64,000 nt of DNA from Verticillium longisporum (taxonomy: Eukaryota; Ascomycota; Sordariomycetes; Glomerellales; Plectosphaerellaceae), in NCBI GenBank assembly GCA_019188255.1, contig JAETXT010000004.1:3534001-3598000 (forward strand), read 5' to 3'. Positions 32,345 through 43,000 of this stretch are shown here, one piece after another. A program made the translations under genes and the position numbers. The notes beneath the pieces were generated by a model. It was given only the letters and a program-made list of their open reading frames with translations, did no database searches and was not told where the DNA came from. Within the stretch, counting starts at the first letter, position 1, and each line of letters opens with the position of its first letter.

Positions 32345-35300
32345 ATGCGCACCGAAGTACACAAGACCAAGGACAATTCAGTCTGCGTGTCACTTCACTT
32401 CGACACAAAAGGTCTGACGTTGAGCCAGACGCCCTTCGGCGTCATTGTCAAGCTCGAGGATCTGAACAGCACTGGAGAGCCTGGCACTCCCGCCCTCCCG
32501 CGAACTCAATTGCGCCTTGCTCTTCCCGAACCTTTCTGGCCTGGCAGTCTGAAGATTGTCGAGGACAAATGGGAGCTTGTCACGGACGCGGGGACGCTGG
32601 TCGTTCCCGCGCAACAGTACCGGCCTGGCGGCGGCGGAGAGTTTCAAGGTTCCCATCCTGCCGGAGACACGGCGCTCCACTGCGCTGGTGATTGCACCTG
32701 CCGGACTATCCATCGCCCGGATCGGTCCCCGGTCGATGAGAAGGATAAACTGCCGGCTCTCCTTTTCACGCCACCGATCCCCGAAGCCTACGTGGAGGCA
32801 GCCAAGAATCCACCACCCATTGTACAAGCCGTCCGCATTGAGACCATCGGGGCTAACCGCATTGCCGTCGTTGAGGTGACGCCCATCCGGTATACACTCA
32901 AGGGACAGCTAGAGCTGTGCACACATGTCCAGCTTGCCGTCGACGCCGTCAAGACGCCATGCATGACGGACAAAGACCAGAACGAAGCCGTAGCCGAGTT
33001 CTCCAAGATCTATGGCAAAGATGTCGACAAGAGTCGTGTTCTTCCCGAGCCAGAGCGTTTCATCAGTGGTTCCGCCGAGGCGTCACGCCTTCGGGATATT
33101 GCAATCTCACAGGTCATCAACCCCATCGTGATCGGCAGCATCCGTCGGGACTGGCCCATCATCGAGCTGCGAAGCGATTACCTCATCATCACGGATGATG
33201 TGACCTGGGACCCCGTGGCTATCACCCCTGGAGTGTCTCGACCTGGCCTGATCAAGGAGTTTGAGCGTCTCGCTGAAGCCAAGCGCGCCCGTGGTATTTC
33301 CACTAGGGTTGTCTCGATCACAGATATCGTAGCCGGCCGCTGGGGTAACTTCCGCGCTGGATCTCGTGATCTCCAGGAGGTCATCCGTCGGTTCCTCAAG
33401 GATGTCCGTACTCGCTGGGCCGTCAACTGGCTTCTTCTCGGCGGTGACACGAGCATTGTTCCTGTGCGTCGAGTGGCGGGCGCGCTCGAGGGTGGAATTG
33501 ACCCTCCGCTGACGGTCAATCCGCCTGCCAACAACAAGTCCTTCTGGACAGGCTCTCATCTTCGTATCCACGCAGTGAACCCCGGTACCTGGTGGGGTGC
33601 GAGCACGGACAACCTGCTTGTCAGACCCGACACGGGAGCTCTTATCCGGTACGACGCGGCTGGTACTTCGAGCAGCACGTCGCCCGGCTGGTACTTTACA
33701 ACAGCCGACGACTACACCACGCGCAGCGCAACGCCGACCAATTTTGTTCGTGTTGAGGGCCCGTCGTCGCTGGTGAACGCCGGGCTGCAGTTCATCTATG
33801 CCTGGAACACGCTGCCAACCGACTTCTACTATGCCAGTCTTACCAGCTGGGTTGTACGGACGCGGCCGGTCAGGTTTGGGCCAGTCACTTTCCAAATGCC
33901 CTACGTGTACACGCCACCTCATGATTGGGATGCTATTGGTAACGGCGTCTACGGTCAATTCCGTCTTGACGGCTCTGATATCGATGGAGTTAACCTGCAG
34001 ACCGAGCTCAGTGTTGGCCGTGCTCCAGTTGAGACCGCAGCCGAGGCCAACACCTTTGTGAATAAGACGCTGGCATACGAGAGACTCGGCCGTCTGGGTT
34101 GGCGGGCAGCAAACCGCCAGTGGCCTCGTAATTTGGTTCTCGCAGCCGCAGATTGGGGATCCCGCGCTGTTTTCTGGCCAACGGGCAATGCCGTTCCCGC
34201 CGACGGACAGTATAGTCACGATGCTACCCAGTCGCGCTCCCTGCTCAAGAGAGACGCAGCACCAGACTCATTTGCCTGGGATGTCATCGCGCGTATCACC
34301 GAAGATGACCGCCGAGTGCTGCCTTACAAGACGGACGCGAATCCTGTAGTGCGAGGCTGGTACTTCGCTACATCGGCCACGGATTCGACTCCGAGCAGGT
34401 TCCAATTGAATATCTTTGGGACGCGCATCAGTTGGCCTACTCGGAGCCCTTGGGTCATCATCCATGGTTCCCTTGCCGAGCGCACACCTCAGCTGTATGA
34501 ATTCAATCCCCGTGGCGCTGACGGCTCCATGGCCGACCAGGAAATCCTCCGCAAGCAGATTCGCAGCGAACTGCCTGGCATCGACCGCCACCAGCGCTTC
34601 TACGAAGACGAGTTTGACTTGCCTTTTATCGATCGCATCGCTGCTCCGGTGGATTTCTTGACTGTCTCGAATCTCCGCTCTGCTCTCGACGCAGCCCCGC
34701 ACATCGTCTCGCTCTCTGGCCATGGCAATAGCAACGGCTGCTGCTCACTGTCCGTGAACACGGCGAGCAACCTCACCAATGGCCCCCTTGGCTTCATCGC
34801 CTATGCCGACTCCTGCCTGACCAACCAGTTTGACGAACAGGACTCCATGAGCGAGGCTCTCATTAAGAATCCCAACGGCGGCGCGGTCGCCTACATCGGC
34901 AACACGCGCTTCTCCTGGATCGGCGTGGGAGATAATTTCCAACGCGCCTTCTTCCATCGCCTGACTGCCACACGTCAACTTGGCTTGCTCAATGACAGCC
35001 GTATTGCCACCTTCGGTACGTCTGGCTTCATAGCCGGCGCCGATCGCTGGGCAATTTACACGCTTAATCTCCTTGGAGACCCCGAGCTGAGGGTGTATCG
35101 GGCGGCCATTCCACCTCTCAGGCTACCGCTCACCAAGGTCAAGCTGCGAAAGCCGTTCATCCGGATCCTTGGGGAGCGTAAGGTGCCGTCTGGACCACCT
35201 GTGCCTGGTGATCCTTCCCCGGTCAAGGGTGCGCTGGTATATGTGCGACAGGGACCGAAGCTTGAGTTTACAGGGGTAACGGATGCCGATGGTGTCGTGT

Positions 35301-35398
35301 TCTTGCCTGAGGGGAGGTTTGAGAAGGGCGAACTGGAGGTGACGGCTTCGCATGATGAGTATGCTGTCGTGGCTGACATTGTGCAAATCGAGGGTTGA
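32345..35398 (+). CDS. gingipain-like cysteine peptidase (family C25, caspase-like fold), intronless, 1017 aa
   Basis: Predicted cysteine endopeptidase of the gingipain family, known mainly from bacteria. Residues 1-270 resemble the gingipain propeptide (GEPGTPALPRTQLRLALPEP, then IAVVEVTPIRYTLKGQLELC). The catalytic region runs from about 285 (YLIITDD ... RARGISTRVVSITDI ... WLLLGGDTSIVPVRR) to 890. The predicted catalytic His is H793 in SLSGHGNSN and Cys is C824 in AYADSCLTNQ, 31 residues apart as in gingipains, followed by GGAVAYIGNTRFSW. The last 120 residues form a carboxypeptidase-regulatory-like beta-sandwich (GALVYVRQG, FTGVTDADGVVFLPEG). There is no signal peptide, membrane segment or type IX sorting domain, so the product may stay inside the cell. 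A single 3-kb exon is unusual beside intron-bearing neighbours and fits acquisition from bacteria. Residues about 95-135 may be misframed (see findings). Confidence 0.85.
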   Translation: MRTEVHKTKDNSVCVSLHFDTKGLTLSQTPFGVIVKLEDLNSTGEPGTPALPRTQLRLALPEPFWPGSLKIVEDKWELVTDAGTLVVPAQQYRPGGGGEFQGSHPAGDTALHCAGDCTCRTIHRPDRSPVDEKDKLPALLFTPPIPEAYVEAAKNPPPIVQAVRIETIGANRIAVVEVTPIRYTLKGQLELCTHVQLAVDAVKTPCMTDKDQNEAVAEFSKIYGKDVDKSRVLPEPERFISGSAEASRLRDIAISQVINPIVIGSIRRDWPIIELRSDYLIITDDVTWDPVAITPGVSRPGLIKEFERLAEAKRARGISTRVVSITDIVAGRWGNFRAGSRDLQEVIRRFLKDVRTRWAVNWLLLGGDTSIVPVRRVAGALEGGIDPPLTVNPPANNKSFWTGSHLRIHAVNPGTWWGASTDNLLVRPDTGALIRYDAAGTSSSTSPGWYFTTADDYTTRSATPTNFVRVEGPSSLVNAGLQFIYAWNTLPTDFYYASLTSWVVRTRPVRFGPVTFQMPYVYTPPHDWDAIGNGVYGQFRLDGSDIDGVNLQTELSVGRAPVETAAEANTFVNKTLAYERLGRLGWRAANRQWPRNLVLAAADWGSRAVFWPTGNAVPADGQYSHDATQSRSLLKRDAAPDSFAWDVIARITEDDRRVLPYKTDANPVVRGWYFATSATDSTPSRFQLNIFGTRISWPTRSPWVIIHGSLAERTPQLYEFNPRGADGSMADQEILRKQIRSELPGIDRHQRFYEDEFDLPFIDRIAAPVDFLTVSNLRSALDAAPHIVSLSGHGNSNGCCSLSVNTASNLTNGPLGFIAYADSCLTNQFDEQDSMSEALIKNPNGGAVAYIGNTRFSWIGVGDNFQRAFFHRLTATRQLGLLNDSRIATFGTSGFIAGADRWAIYTLNLLGDPELRVYRAAIPPLRLPLTKVKLRKPFIRILGERKVPSGPPVPGDPSPVKGALVYVRQGPKLEFTGVTDADGVVFLPEGRFEKGELEVTASHDEYAVVADIVQIEG

Positions 35399-36408
35399 CG
35401 CTAGGTGGTTCGAGGTATCGCTTCGCCAACTTAGCATGACAGATTGCAAGAATTTGAGAAAACTTTGACCAACCACGGGCTCCACGTTGCTTCGTTGCAC
35501 ATCCATCATTGCTAAGAAGATGTTGTCCGCTTCAGGGCGTCATATCGATTCACATCTTGACTTACGTGGCGAATGACGCTGAGAGCATTCTCCACAGACT
35601 TTGCCATACCACCAGCTCCGGCGTGAGATCGCCTACGGCAATTCCTTGTACTCAGGACGGACGCTGCAGGTCAGCCGCCGTTGGTGCCTGCTTCAATTAA
35701 AACACTGCATTGTAACAATGCTGGCGATTTGGTGTCTCCAATTTGACAGCGCGTATAGCGATCCGCTGAGGAGATGCCTAGCTAAACATCCAGACCACAG
35801 TGTAAGACACCAATGCAACGGCTCATTCTAGGCCCGACCCGCAGAAGTGGCGTCAAATAGTATGCAATCGACGGAGCGAGGTCGCCGACGACAATGCTAT
35901 GAAAGACAGGCTAGCCTATGCAACTTAGGGTAAATGGCATTTCGATCGCTGTCCAGCTGGTATGGTTGTGCATATGGCCGTGGCGGGATCTGCATCCCAG
36001 AGGTCAAATGCAGACAACAGAGGTTCTGAGGCCACGCTGAGCGGCTAGAGCCCGCTAAACATTCCCAAATCAGATTCGGAGGCTCATTGATCGAGTGTTG
36101 TTTGAAATAGGAAAAGCGTTTGAATGGCGGCTATGTACTCCTTTCACCCTCGCATCATGGCGTTTTGGCGTTGAGATCGTCTGGTCAATGTTGCCATGCT
36201 TGGGGCCAAGTCCTGCACAGTTCGCTTGCTAGTGTTTCTGGCGATGAATTAGACTGCGGATTGGCTGTATACTCAGGAGTCACCGTGATCTGGCTGCTTT
36301 GTAGGGAGCGGTTGTGACTATAAAAAGATGTGCTGCCCACTACTACAGCTATCGTTGCATCATCCGATATATTGTAACACACCTATCTTCTTTCTTGAAA
36401 CTTCGAAA
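35399..36408. other. intergenic
   Basis: No gene recognised. Frames at 35509-35831 are short and featureless. The last 90 bp hold the promoter of the defensin-like gene. Confidence 0.55.
36319..36326 (+). promoter_or_regulatory. TATA box of the defensin-like gene
   Basis: TATAAAAA in TGACTATAAAAAGATG, 83 nt upstream of the start codon at 36409. This is a strong match to the consensus at typical spacing for highly expressed small secreted-protein genes. Confidence 0.7.
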
Positions 36409-36698
36409 ATGCGTACCTCGATTCTCTTCGTCATTGCCAGCGCCGTCATGGCCCTTGCTGCCCCCGCAGCTGACAACGACGTGACCCCGGCCACCCTTGA
36501 GGCTCGTCAGGGCTTGGGCTGCGTCTATGGCAACAACCAGTGCCCTGCCAAGTGCAAGGCCAGGTACGGCAAGGCATGCACCAACTCATACGTTAGTTGA
36601 ACATTGACTTCCCTCATACTCTGTTCCTCCGCTCACTTATCTTGCAGTGCAACGCGCCATCTCAGCCACCTTACGGAAGCTGCATCTGCCGCTGCTAG
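36409..36698 (+). CDS. defensin-like secreted cysteine-rich peptide precursor, 2 exons, 77 aa
   Basis: Predicted antimicrobial or effector peptide. Signal peptide MRTSILFVIASAVMALA, then an acidic propeptide (APAADNDVTPATLEAR) and a 44-residue basic mature peptide opening QGLGC. A 56-nt intron (36592-36647, donor GTTAGT) must be removed; reading through it loses the last four cysteines. The mature peptide has eight cysteines spaced C-x6-C-x3-C-x7-C-x4-C-x10-C-x-C-x-C. The CxxxC (CPAKC) and terminal CxC plus the G-x-GC start match the cysteine-stabilised alpha-beta fold of fungal defensins such as micasin and plectasin, with one extra disulfide. Cutting after a single Arg rather than KR is uncommon but known. 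It might instead be a plant-directed effector. The start is the ATG that gives the signal peptide; an in-frame ATG 81 nt upstream lies 9 nt from the TATA box, too close to be used. Confidence 0.8.
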
Positions 36699-37427
36699 AC
36701 TTTTGACCATGCTGTAGAGATGGCCTCTCTAGTTGTTTTATGGCGGCAGTATCGCGAAACACCATGGGCTTGCATCACGACTACCTATCCATGTTGTGGT
36801 ATAAGATAGCCTCGGATAGCCTCATGTCACAAGATCAATAAAAGGAGAATGACTGACTATTTCTGCTTCGAACATGGAAACCAAATGTGTTGAGGATACG
36901 CCATCCATCTTGATGAACAGTCTTCGGTGGCCAGGAAGCCCTATGCACGACGGCAAGCTTGCTGCCTTACCCTGGTATGCTGGCGGTCTTCGAAAGTCTT
37001 TTCCGAATGTCACTTGGAATTGATGATCCTCAAACGATGGCAGTATCAAGAGCTATCTTACTGCATTATTCACCATTAATCTCATCTACTTTCCCATTGG
37101 GGGCCAGAGATTGCCTGATTTTATGGGTTTTGACTTATGGACTCTGTTCAACAAGCTGTGACTTCTAGCCTCAAACACTAGCAAACAAGCATATGATACA
37201 AAGCGCTGCTCTAGCATACCTCAATGCTTTTGGTACAGTTCAGTCGTAGATGCGCGGTCTTCTCGGCATCCAATCCGCACCCCGCATACAGGCCAAATGC
37301 CTACCGAGAGGGACATGCACGCCTTTCAAAGCGCAGAGAGGGTTAAAACGGATGTCATAGAATTAAGGACACGTATTTTGAAGTGTCGTTCGTCGTGAAG
37401 ATGCAAAAAAGCGCCACTTCCACCTCC
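36699..37427. other. intergenic
   Basis: The 3' flanks of the defensin-like and ankyrin genes (convergent). No gene or terminator motif beyond AT-rich sequence is seen. Confidence 0.6.
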
Positions 37428-39764
37428 TTAATGATCTGTTTGCGTCAGGACACTATGCCCAGTTGAGCGCCTTGATCCGTATGCTGGCGGGGCCTCGTCC
37501 GCATCCTGGCTACCGGACGGCTCAGCCAACTTCGTGGATGATCCTGCCTGTGATGCACGCCTTGACCCGGTAGTCTGTCTTTGCTCGAGCGCCACCAACA
37601 GCTCCCTCTGTCCCGAAGTTCCCGCGAGAAATATGGCCTGGTCCAAGGTTCCGAACCCCTGATCTAGAAACATGTCCACCATTTCCCTCTTGCCTGTCTC
37701 GACCGCTTTCGAGAATCCTGCCTTGAGAGGATCCCTCTCTTTGTACCCCTTCTTGTCTCGATCTTGGTGCTCAAGCATGATGCGCATCGCATCGACCTTG
37801 TCATGGTTGAGCGCATACTCGAACGGCGACTTTGGCGAATTCGGACTCGCAGCCACGGTGATGTGCGGATCTGCCCCGCCTTCCACCATCACGCGCACGA
37901 GATCAATCTTATCGTGCTTGATGCAATGACCTAGCGGCATGTTGGATAGATACCCCCACGGCAGCGAGTGTTTGTTTGGATTGGCGCCGGCCTTGAGAAG
38001 CAGTCGCATGAGCTCGGGCTTTTCGCCCTCATTCGAGACGGGCTGTTTCGCAACTACAGTGAGGAAGTGCGTGCCCGAGTGGTTCGATATGGCGGCGGCG
38101 GCGCCATGCTTGAGTAGGAGGCGTGCGATATGAAGCTTGTCTTGTTGAACAGCGAGGAGCAAGACGGCGCGGCCCGTAATGTCTCGGGAGTCGGCGTCGG
38201 CCCCCGCCTCGAGAAGCATCGTGACTATCTCAAGCGAGCCACTGGAGATAGCGTTGACGAGCACGGGGGCGCTCTTGACGTCCTTACCGTCTGGGTTTGC
38301 GTTGGAAGCGAGAAGCAGGCGCAGTAGATCAATGTTGCCCGAGTTGACGGCCATGGAGAGGGGACACCCGTTCGCTCCCGCGCGGGCGTTTACGTCGGCG
38401 CCATTGTCGATGAGAAGCTTGACCATGTCGAGCTGCTTGTTTGCTACGGCGACGCCCAGAAGGGGCTGGCCGGTGATGTTGGTAGCTGAAATCTTGGCGC
38501 CATGGTCGAGGAGAAGGCGGACAGCAGGAAGGTCTTTGCGCTGGACGGCAGCGACCAGGACGTGTCGACCAACGGCGCTGACAGCGTTGGGGTCTGCGCC
38601 GTGCTCTAGAAGCAGGGCGACCGAGGCAAGCGGAGCCTTCTCGACTGTCCCAATGAAGTGGGGAGTTCCGATGGTGTTGCTGGCCTTCGGATCGGCGCCA
38701 TGGCTGAGAAGAACTTTCAGAATGTCGGTATATCCAGCCTCAGCAGCGTGGAACAACGGCGGCATATTCTTGGTCGAGTCTTTCGTGCTGATCTTTGCGT
38801 AATTATCAATGAGAAAATTGACGGCGTCGAGGCGATTCGCAAGAATAGCGCTGATCAACGGGGTGTAGCCCTTCTCATTATGGCCATTGATGTTGGCGCC
38901 CTCGCCGAGGAGTCCCTTGATTTGCGGGATGTTACCAATAGCCGCAGCGTGACAAAGTGGCGTCACGAGGGGTTCGATGGGATTGATTTTAGAGGAAAGC
39001 GTCTTGAAAATATTGTTGAACCCCCCAAAGACGCCTTTCGCTCTGGCGGACTTGACCTTCGACTTGCCCTTCCGTTGACTCAAGTCATGATAAAGGGGGA
39101 CCTCCTGCTGTGCATTGTCGTGCTGGTGTCCGACGTCACTACTTGGTGTTGTGGCAATATGAGTCGACGAGCTAGCAACAGCTGTATCGTAGTCGGGAAG
39201 CACGCCTTGCTTCTCCGGCGGTATTGAGGGTTCAGGTGCTGCAGGAGCTGGTCCTGGGTGTGACAAGTGAAACTCAGCCATGAGTCGTTCGATGTCTTCG
39301 AGTTTGGTCTCAAGCGCCGCGAAGACTCCCTGCTGCTGGTCCACGTCTTCCAGGTGTACAATGTCTTGAAAGGCAAATACCATTTCAATGTGAAGCCTCC
39401 ACAGCTCCGCAGCGTCAGTAAAGGGCTGTAGTTCTGATTGTTCTCGTGCCGAGGTTGACAAGGCTGCCTCCAAGTCCGTCGACACGCCACCGAGGAGTAG
39501 TTCGCATGAGGACATGGACGACGAGATTTGTCGTCGAACTTGTTCACGGAGATTGGTCGCACTGGCCAGGTTTGCCGAAAGCTCCTCCGCGCCTTGTGAC
39601 AGTGCGGACACGATGGACGCCAGCTCCCTCAGCTCATCGTGAATGAGGCTCCCGGCGTTCGTTTGCGCCGCCAACTTCTCGAGCCCGATGCTCAATTGAG
39701 CGCTGCGGTTGGCGACGGTCGAACATTGCGACGAAAGTTGAATGCCGGGTGGTACCCCCTCCAT
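37428..39764 (-). CDS. ankyrin-repeat protein with N-terminal helical domain, single exon, 778 aa
   Basis: Probable protein-interaction scaffold; partner unknown. Residues 1-170 are helical and resemble the N-terminal domains that fungi place in front of STAND/ankyrin proteins (LRELASIVSALSQGAEELS, LEDIERLMAEFHL). A Pro/Ser/Thr linker (170-235) and a basic KGKSKVKSARAK patch follow. From about 265 to 720 run roughly twelve ankyrin repeats with the usual LLL-GAD core, for example VALLLEHGADPNAVSAVGR, VRLLLDHGAKISATNITG, VKLLIDNGADVNARAGANG, VTMLLEAGADADSRDITG and MRLLLKAGANPNKHSLPW. The C-terminus is Ser/Gly/Ala-rich. No NACHT, kinase or HET domain is attached. The start at 39764 is the first Met. 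The gene's 5' end faces the RIP block 290 bp away. Confidence 0.88.
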   Translation of the reverse strand: MEGVPPGIQLSSQCSTVANRSAQLSIGLEKLAAQTNAGSLIHDELRELASIVSALSQGAEELSANLASATNLREQVRRQISSSMSSCELLLGGVSTDLEAALSTSAREQSELQPFTDAAELWRLHIEMVFAFQDIVHLEDVDQQQGVFAALETKLEDIERLMAEFHLSHPGPAPAAPEPSIPPEKQGVLPDYDTAVASSSTHIATTPSSDVGHQHDNAQQEVPLYHDLSQRKGKSKVKSARAKGVFGGFNNIFKTLSSKINPIEPLVTPLCHAAAIGNIPQIKGLLGEGANINGHNEKGYTPLISAILANRLDAVNFLIDNYAKISTKDSTKNMPPLFHAAEAGYTDILKVLLSHGADPKASNTIGTPHFIGTVEKAPLASVALLLEHGADPNAVSAVGRHVLVAAVQRKDLPAVRLLLDHGAKISATNITGQPLLGVAVANKQLDMVKLLIDNGADVNARAGANGCPLSMAVNSGNIDLLRLLLASNANPDGKDVKSAPVLVNAISSGSLEIVTMLLEAGADADSRDITGRAVLLLAVQQDKLHIARLLLKHGAAAAISNHSGTHFLTVVAKQPVSNEGEKPELMRLLLKAGANPNKHSLPWGYLSNMPLGHCIKHDKIDLVRVMVEGGADPHITVAASPNSPKSPFEYALNHDKVDAMRIMLEHQDRDKKGYKERDPLKAGFSKAVETGKREMVDMFLDQGFGTLDQAIFLAGTSGQRELLVALEQRQTTGSRRASQAGSSTKLAEPSGSQDADEAPPAYGSRRSTGHSVLTQTDH

Positions 39765-40055
39765 GATAAGTATATTGGCGCTCGGAGCTTCGATGTCGAT
39801 GTTGTCGTGCCTCCGTCGGGGCGATGACGTTGTTTATGTAGAGATAAGACGCACGTTTGCGCTGATGCGCGATTCATGATTTGATAGTTCTGCTGATCTG
39901 AAGGTACCAACTGCATCAGGCACTTCCGGGCCGGGTCGCAGCTCAGAGGTATGAGACTAAAGTTCACCCCCCCCAATCCGGAGAAACCTTGGGGGGGTAA
40001 ATGGCATGCATAATTCAAGGTATACGGGCCCTATGTATTGAGGATAGTACAGTCT
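39765..40055. other. promoter region of the ankyrin gene, boundary to the RIP block
   Basis: Base composition changes abruptly from mixed to AT-rich around 40056. A G/C-run hairpin (39966-39998) lies 200 bp upstream of the ankyrin start. Confidence 0.6.
39966..39998. repeat. C8/G7 inverted repeat (hairpin)
   Basis: ACCCCCCCCAA (39966-39976) faces TTGGGGGGGT (39989-39998) across a 12-nt loop. The stem is nine or more base pairs, nearly all G-C, just outside the AT block. Confidence 0.85.
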
Positions 40056-40090
40056 GGAAAAGGTAGTTTAAGCGAGTATAAGGGTAATAT

Positions 40091-43000
40091 ATCCTAAGTA
40101 TAAGCTAAGTATATACGAGAGTAAAAAAAAACGGAACTTCTTAATATAATAAAATTCTTTATATATACTTAGTATAAATATAACGACGACCTCGCTTAAT
40201 ATAGACTCTTAATCCGGCCTCTACGAAGAAGATATAGAAGACTTCTATAATACGCTATACTAGAATAATTAAGAGCTTAAGGAAAACTAGGATAAAGTTA
40301 AAGATAATCGAAATAATAAGATATACTATATATAAAGGATATATTAAATATATACTAATTATTAAATAGAAATAGAAGAGTTATTAGAAGCCCGAGCCTA
40401 TCCCTAGAATCGTCGTCTCCCGAATATATTAGAAGAAGTTTATAAATATAGTAAATTCTTATTTAGAAAATAGCTTTCTAGGGTAAATAGTATTATATAT
40501 ATACTCGATATATACTAAATATATATAAAGGATATACGAATGCTCGAAAACGAAGATACCTCTATTATTATTTATAAAGATTCGCTAAGCTTAGAGGCGA
40601 GCTTTATAATAATAGGTTTAGGAATAGTAAGGATATATAGAATATTTATTATATTTTTATTAATCTTTTTAGGATTTAATTCGATTTATTAATATAAAGC
40701 TCTAGAATATAGGACCTTTAATTACTATTTAAGAAGTCTAAGACTATTTAAGTATTCTACTTTATCCTTATATATTAATAGGAGGAATCCTCTATTTTAT
40801 TTCGTTTAAATCTTAAATAGAGTATATAATTTAGGAATAAGCGAATACGATAATATACGATATAAGGTAGATAGTAAGGGATATACTCTATATATACTAA
40901 GTATATATTAATTATATTTTAGGTTAGTTTTTATTTAAGATTTAATTATAAAAGGATTTAAGCAATTAACCTTTAGCTTATTAGTATAGATCCCTAGTAT
41001 AGACGTATCTAGCGTACCTCTTTACGTTATATTAGTATTAAGTATTATAAGAATATATATCCTATATATATTTAGTATATACTAGACTATAATAGGGTTT
41101 TATTTAAATCTCGACTTTAATATCTCCGAAGCGAAGATAGAATGCCCTAGAGGTAGCTTAAGTTAATAAGAGCTAAATAAACTATTAAGATAGAGGCTTA
41201 GTTTACTATAATCTAGAGGTCCTAGAATATTAAGAAGCTTTATTATAATAGGGATAACTTTATATATAGAGGTTAATTAATTGAGTATATCGAGAGAGAC
41301 TTAGTGAATATATATACTATAGATATATTATATATATACTAAATATATACTATTATCCTAGGTTATATATATTAGATATTTATATATTTATATATAAGAA
41401 CTATAATATATAACCTTCTATATCCTACCCTAAATAAGGGTTTACTTTAGATACTTAAAGACCCTCTATAGGAATTAGGGCCCTACTAGGATTTAGGATA
41501 AATATAGCTATATAGGTCGGACTAATAACCGCCGACCTTAATATAGTAAGTAAAGCCTATTTATATACTTAGTATATATAAATATATCTTATATATATAT
41601 AAAGCTTATACTATATAGGGTTTAACTATCTATCTAGCTAGGGCTAAGTTCGAATCTAGGCTTATAAAATACGATTTAATTAATATATACTTTATTTTAT
41701 TTAATACTTCCTATTTATTATATTATTATACTAAAGAGATTATTTATATTACTTACCGCTACCTAGGAATCTCCTATTAAGATTAGAAGATTAGCTCGTC
41801 CTAGGGTTATCCTAGGAGCTAGGTATTATAAGCCTAATAATAAGTAAGAACCTAAGAGAGTATATACTTAATATATATTTAATATATACTTAAACCTTCT
41901 AGGAAACCTTCTAGTAAACTTAAACCTCCGATTCTTAATATTATAATTTAGGTAAAATATATTCTAAGTAATTAATATTACTTTAAACTACGATAAAAAG
42001 GTTATAAGAATTATAAAGAAGGCTAGACTTATATTTTATCTTAATAGCTATAATCTTCTTAGTAAGTTAATTCTAATTATCGTCTATATATATTAAATAT
42101 ATATTAAGCTTATATAATAATAATTAGGGGTATAATAAGAGTTCCTAATCGACTAAGAGTCCCTTAATAAAGCGAGGTAGATTCGAGAGGTTATAGTTAA
42201 GGATAATAGAACGTTCTTCGTTATATATATTATATATACCTATATTATCGAATTCTTTAATTAGAAGGCACTATAGTATAATCTATCGTTTAAGATAGTA
42301 TATAGCGAGACGACCATTTTTAGAATAAGTAGCTAGAAATCGGCCGTTTAGCGTATATATATACTCTATATATACTTAGTATATATTAGACCCTAATTAA
42401 TACTTATAGGCGTTAGTACCTTCGTTTATTGCTTTACGAATATTAAAACGTAGTAGGGCTATTAAGAGGCCTTCTAGAGAGTATTTTATTAATTATTATA
42501 AATAGCGAACTACTCTATTAATTAGTAATATATTAAGCTAAGGGTTAAGGATATAATCTTTAGTTTTATAATTAATATAGATAGTGGATAGTATAGAGGT
42601 AAGTAAGTATATACTCGGTATATATAAGGTATATATTAATAATATACTAGGTCTCGGAGAATATCTATATTATCTCGATATATTAAAAAGCTAAGAAGAA
42701 TATCTCTAGTATATCCTCTATTTCTATAAAGTATATATTAACTATAACTTTAATAAGAAATACCGATAATACCTAGCTAGATATTATATTTAGAGGCTTT
42801 AGGAATCGAAAATATATATAGAGTATCTAATATATATCTATAATTTATACGAAATATTCCCTAAGCTAAGATCTTAGTTTTAGGGGAAGAAAAAGCCTTA
42901 GATTATTAATACTCTAGTTTTAAGCGAAAGCCTTATATTATAAGAAGCTTTAGCTATTATTAATAGAGATATTAATATAATAGAGTCTTCTTAGGCTAAG

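Noticed and set aside
33107..34219. A 370-codon minus-strand open frame inside the C25-like gene
   Set aside because: Antisense shadow with no domain; the plus-strand reading carries the conserved peptidase features.
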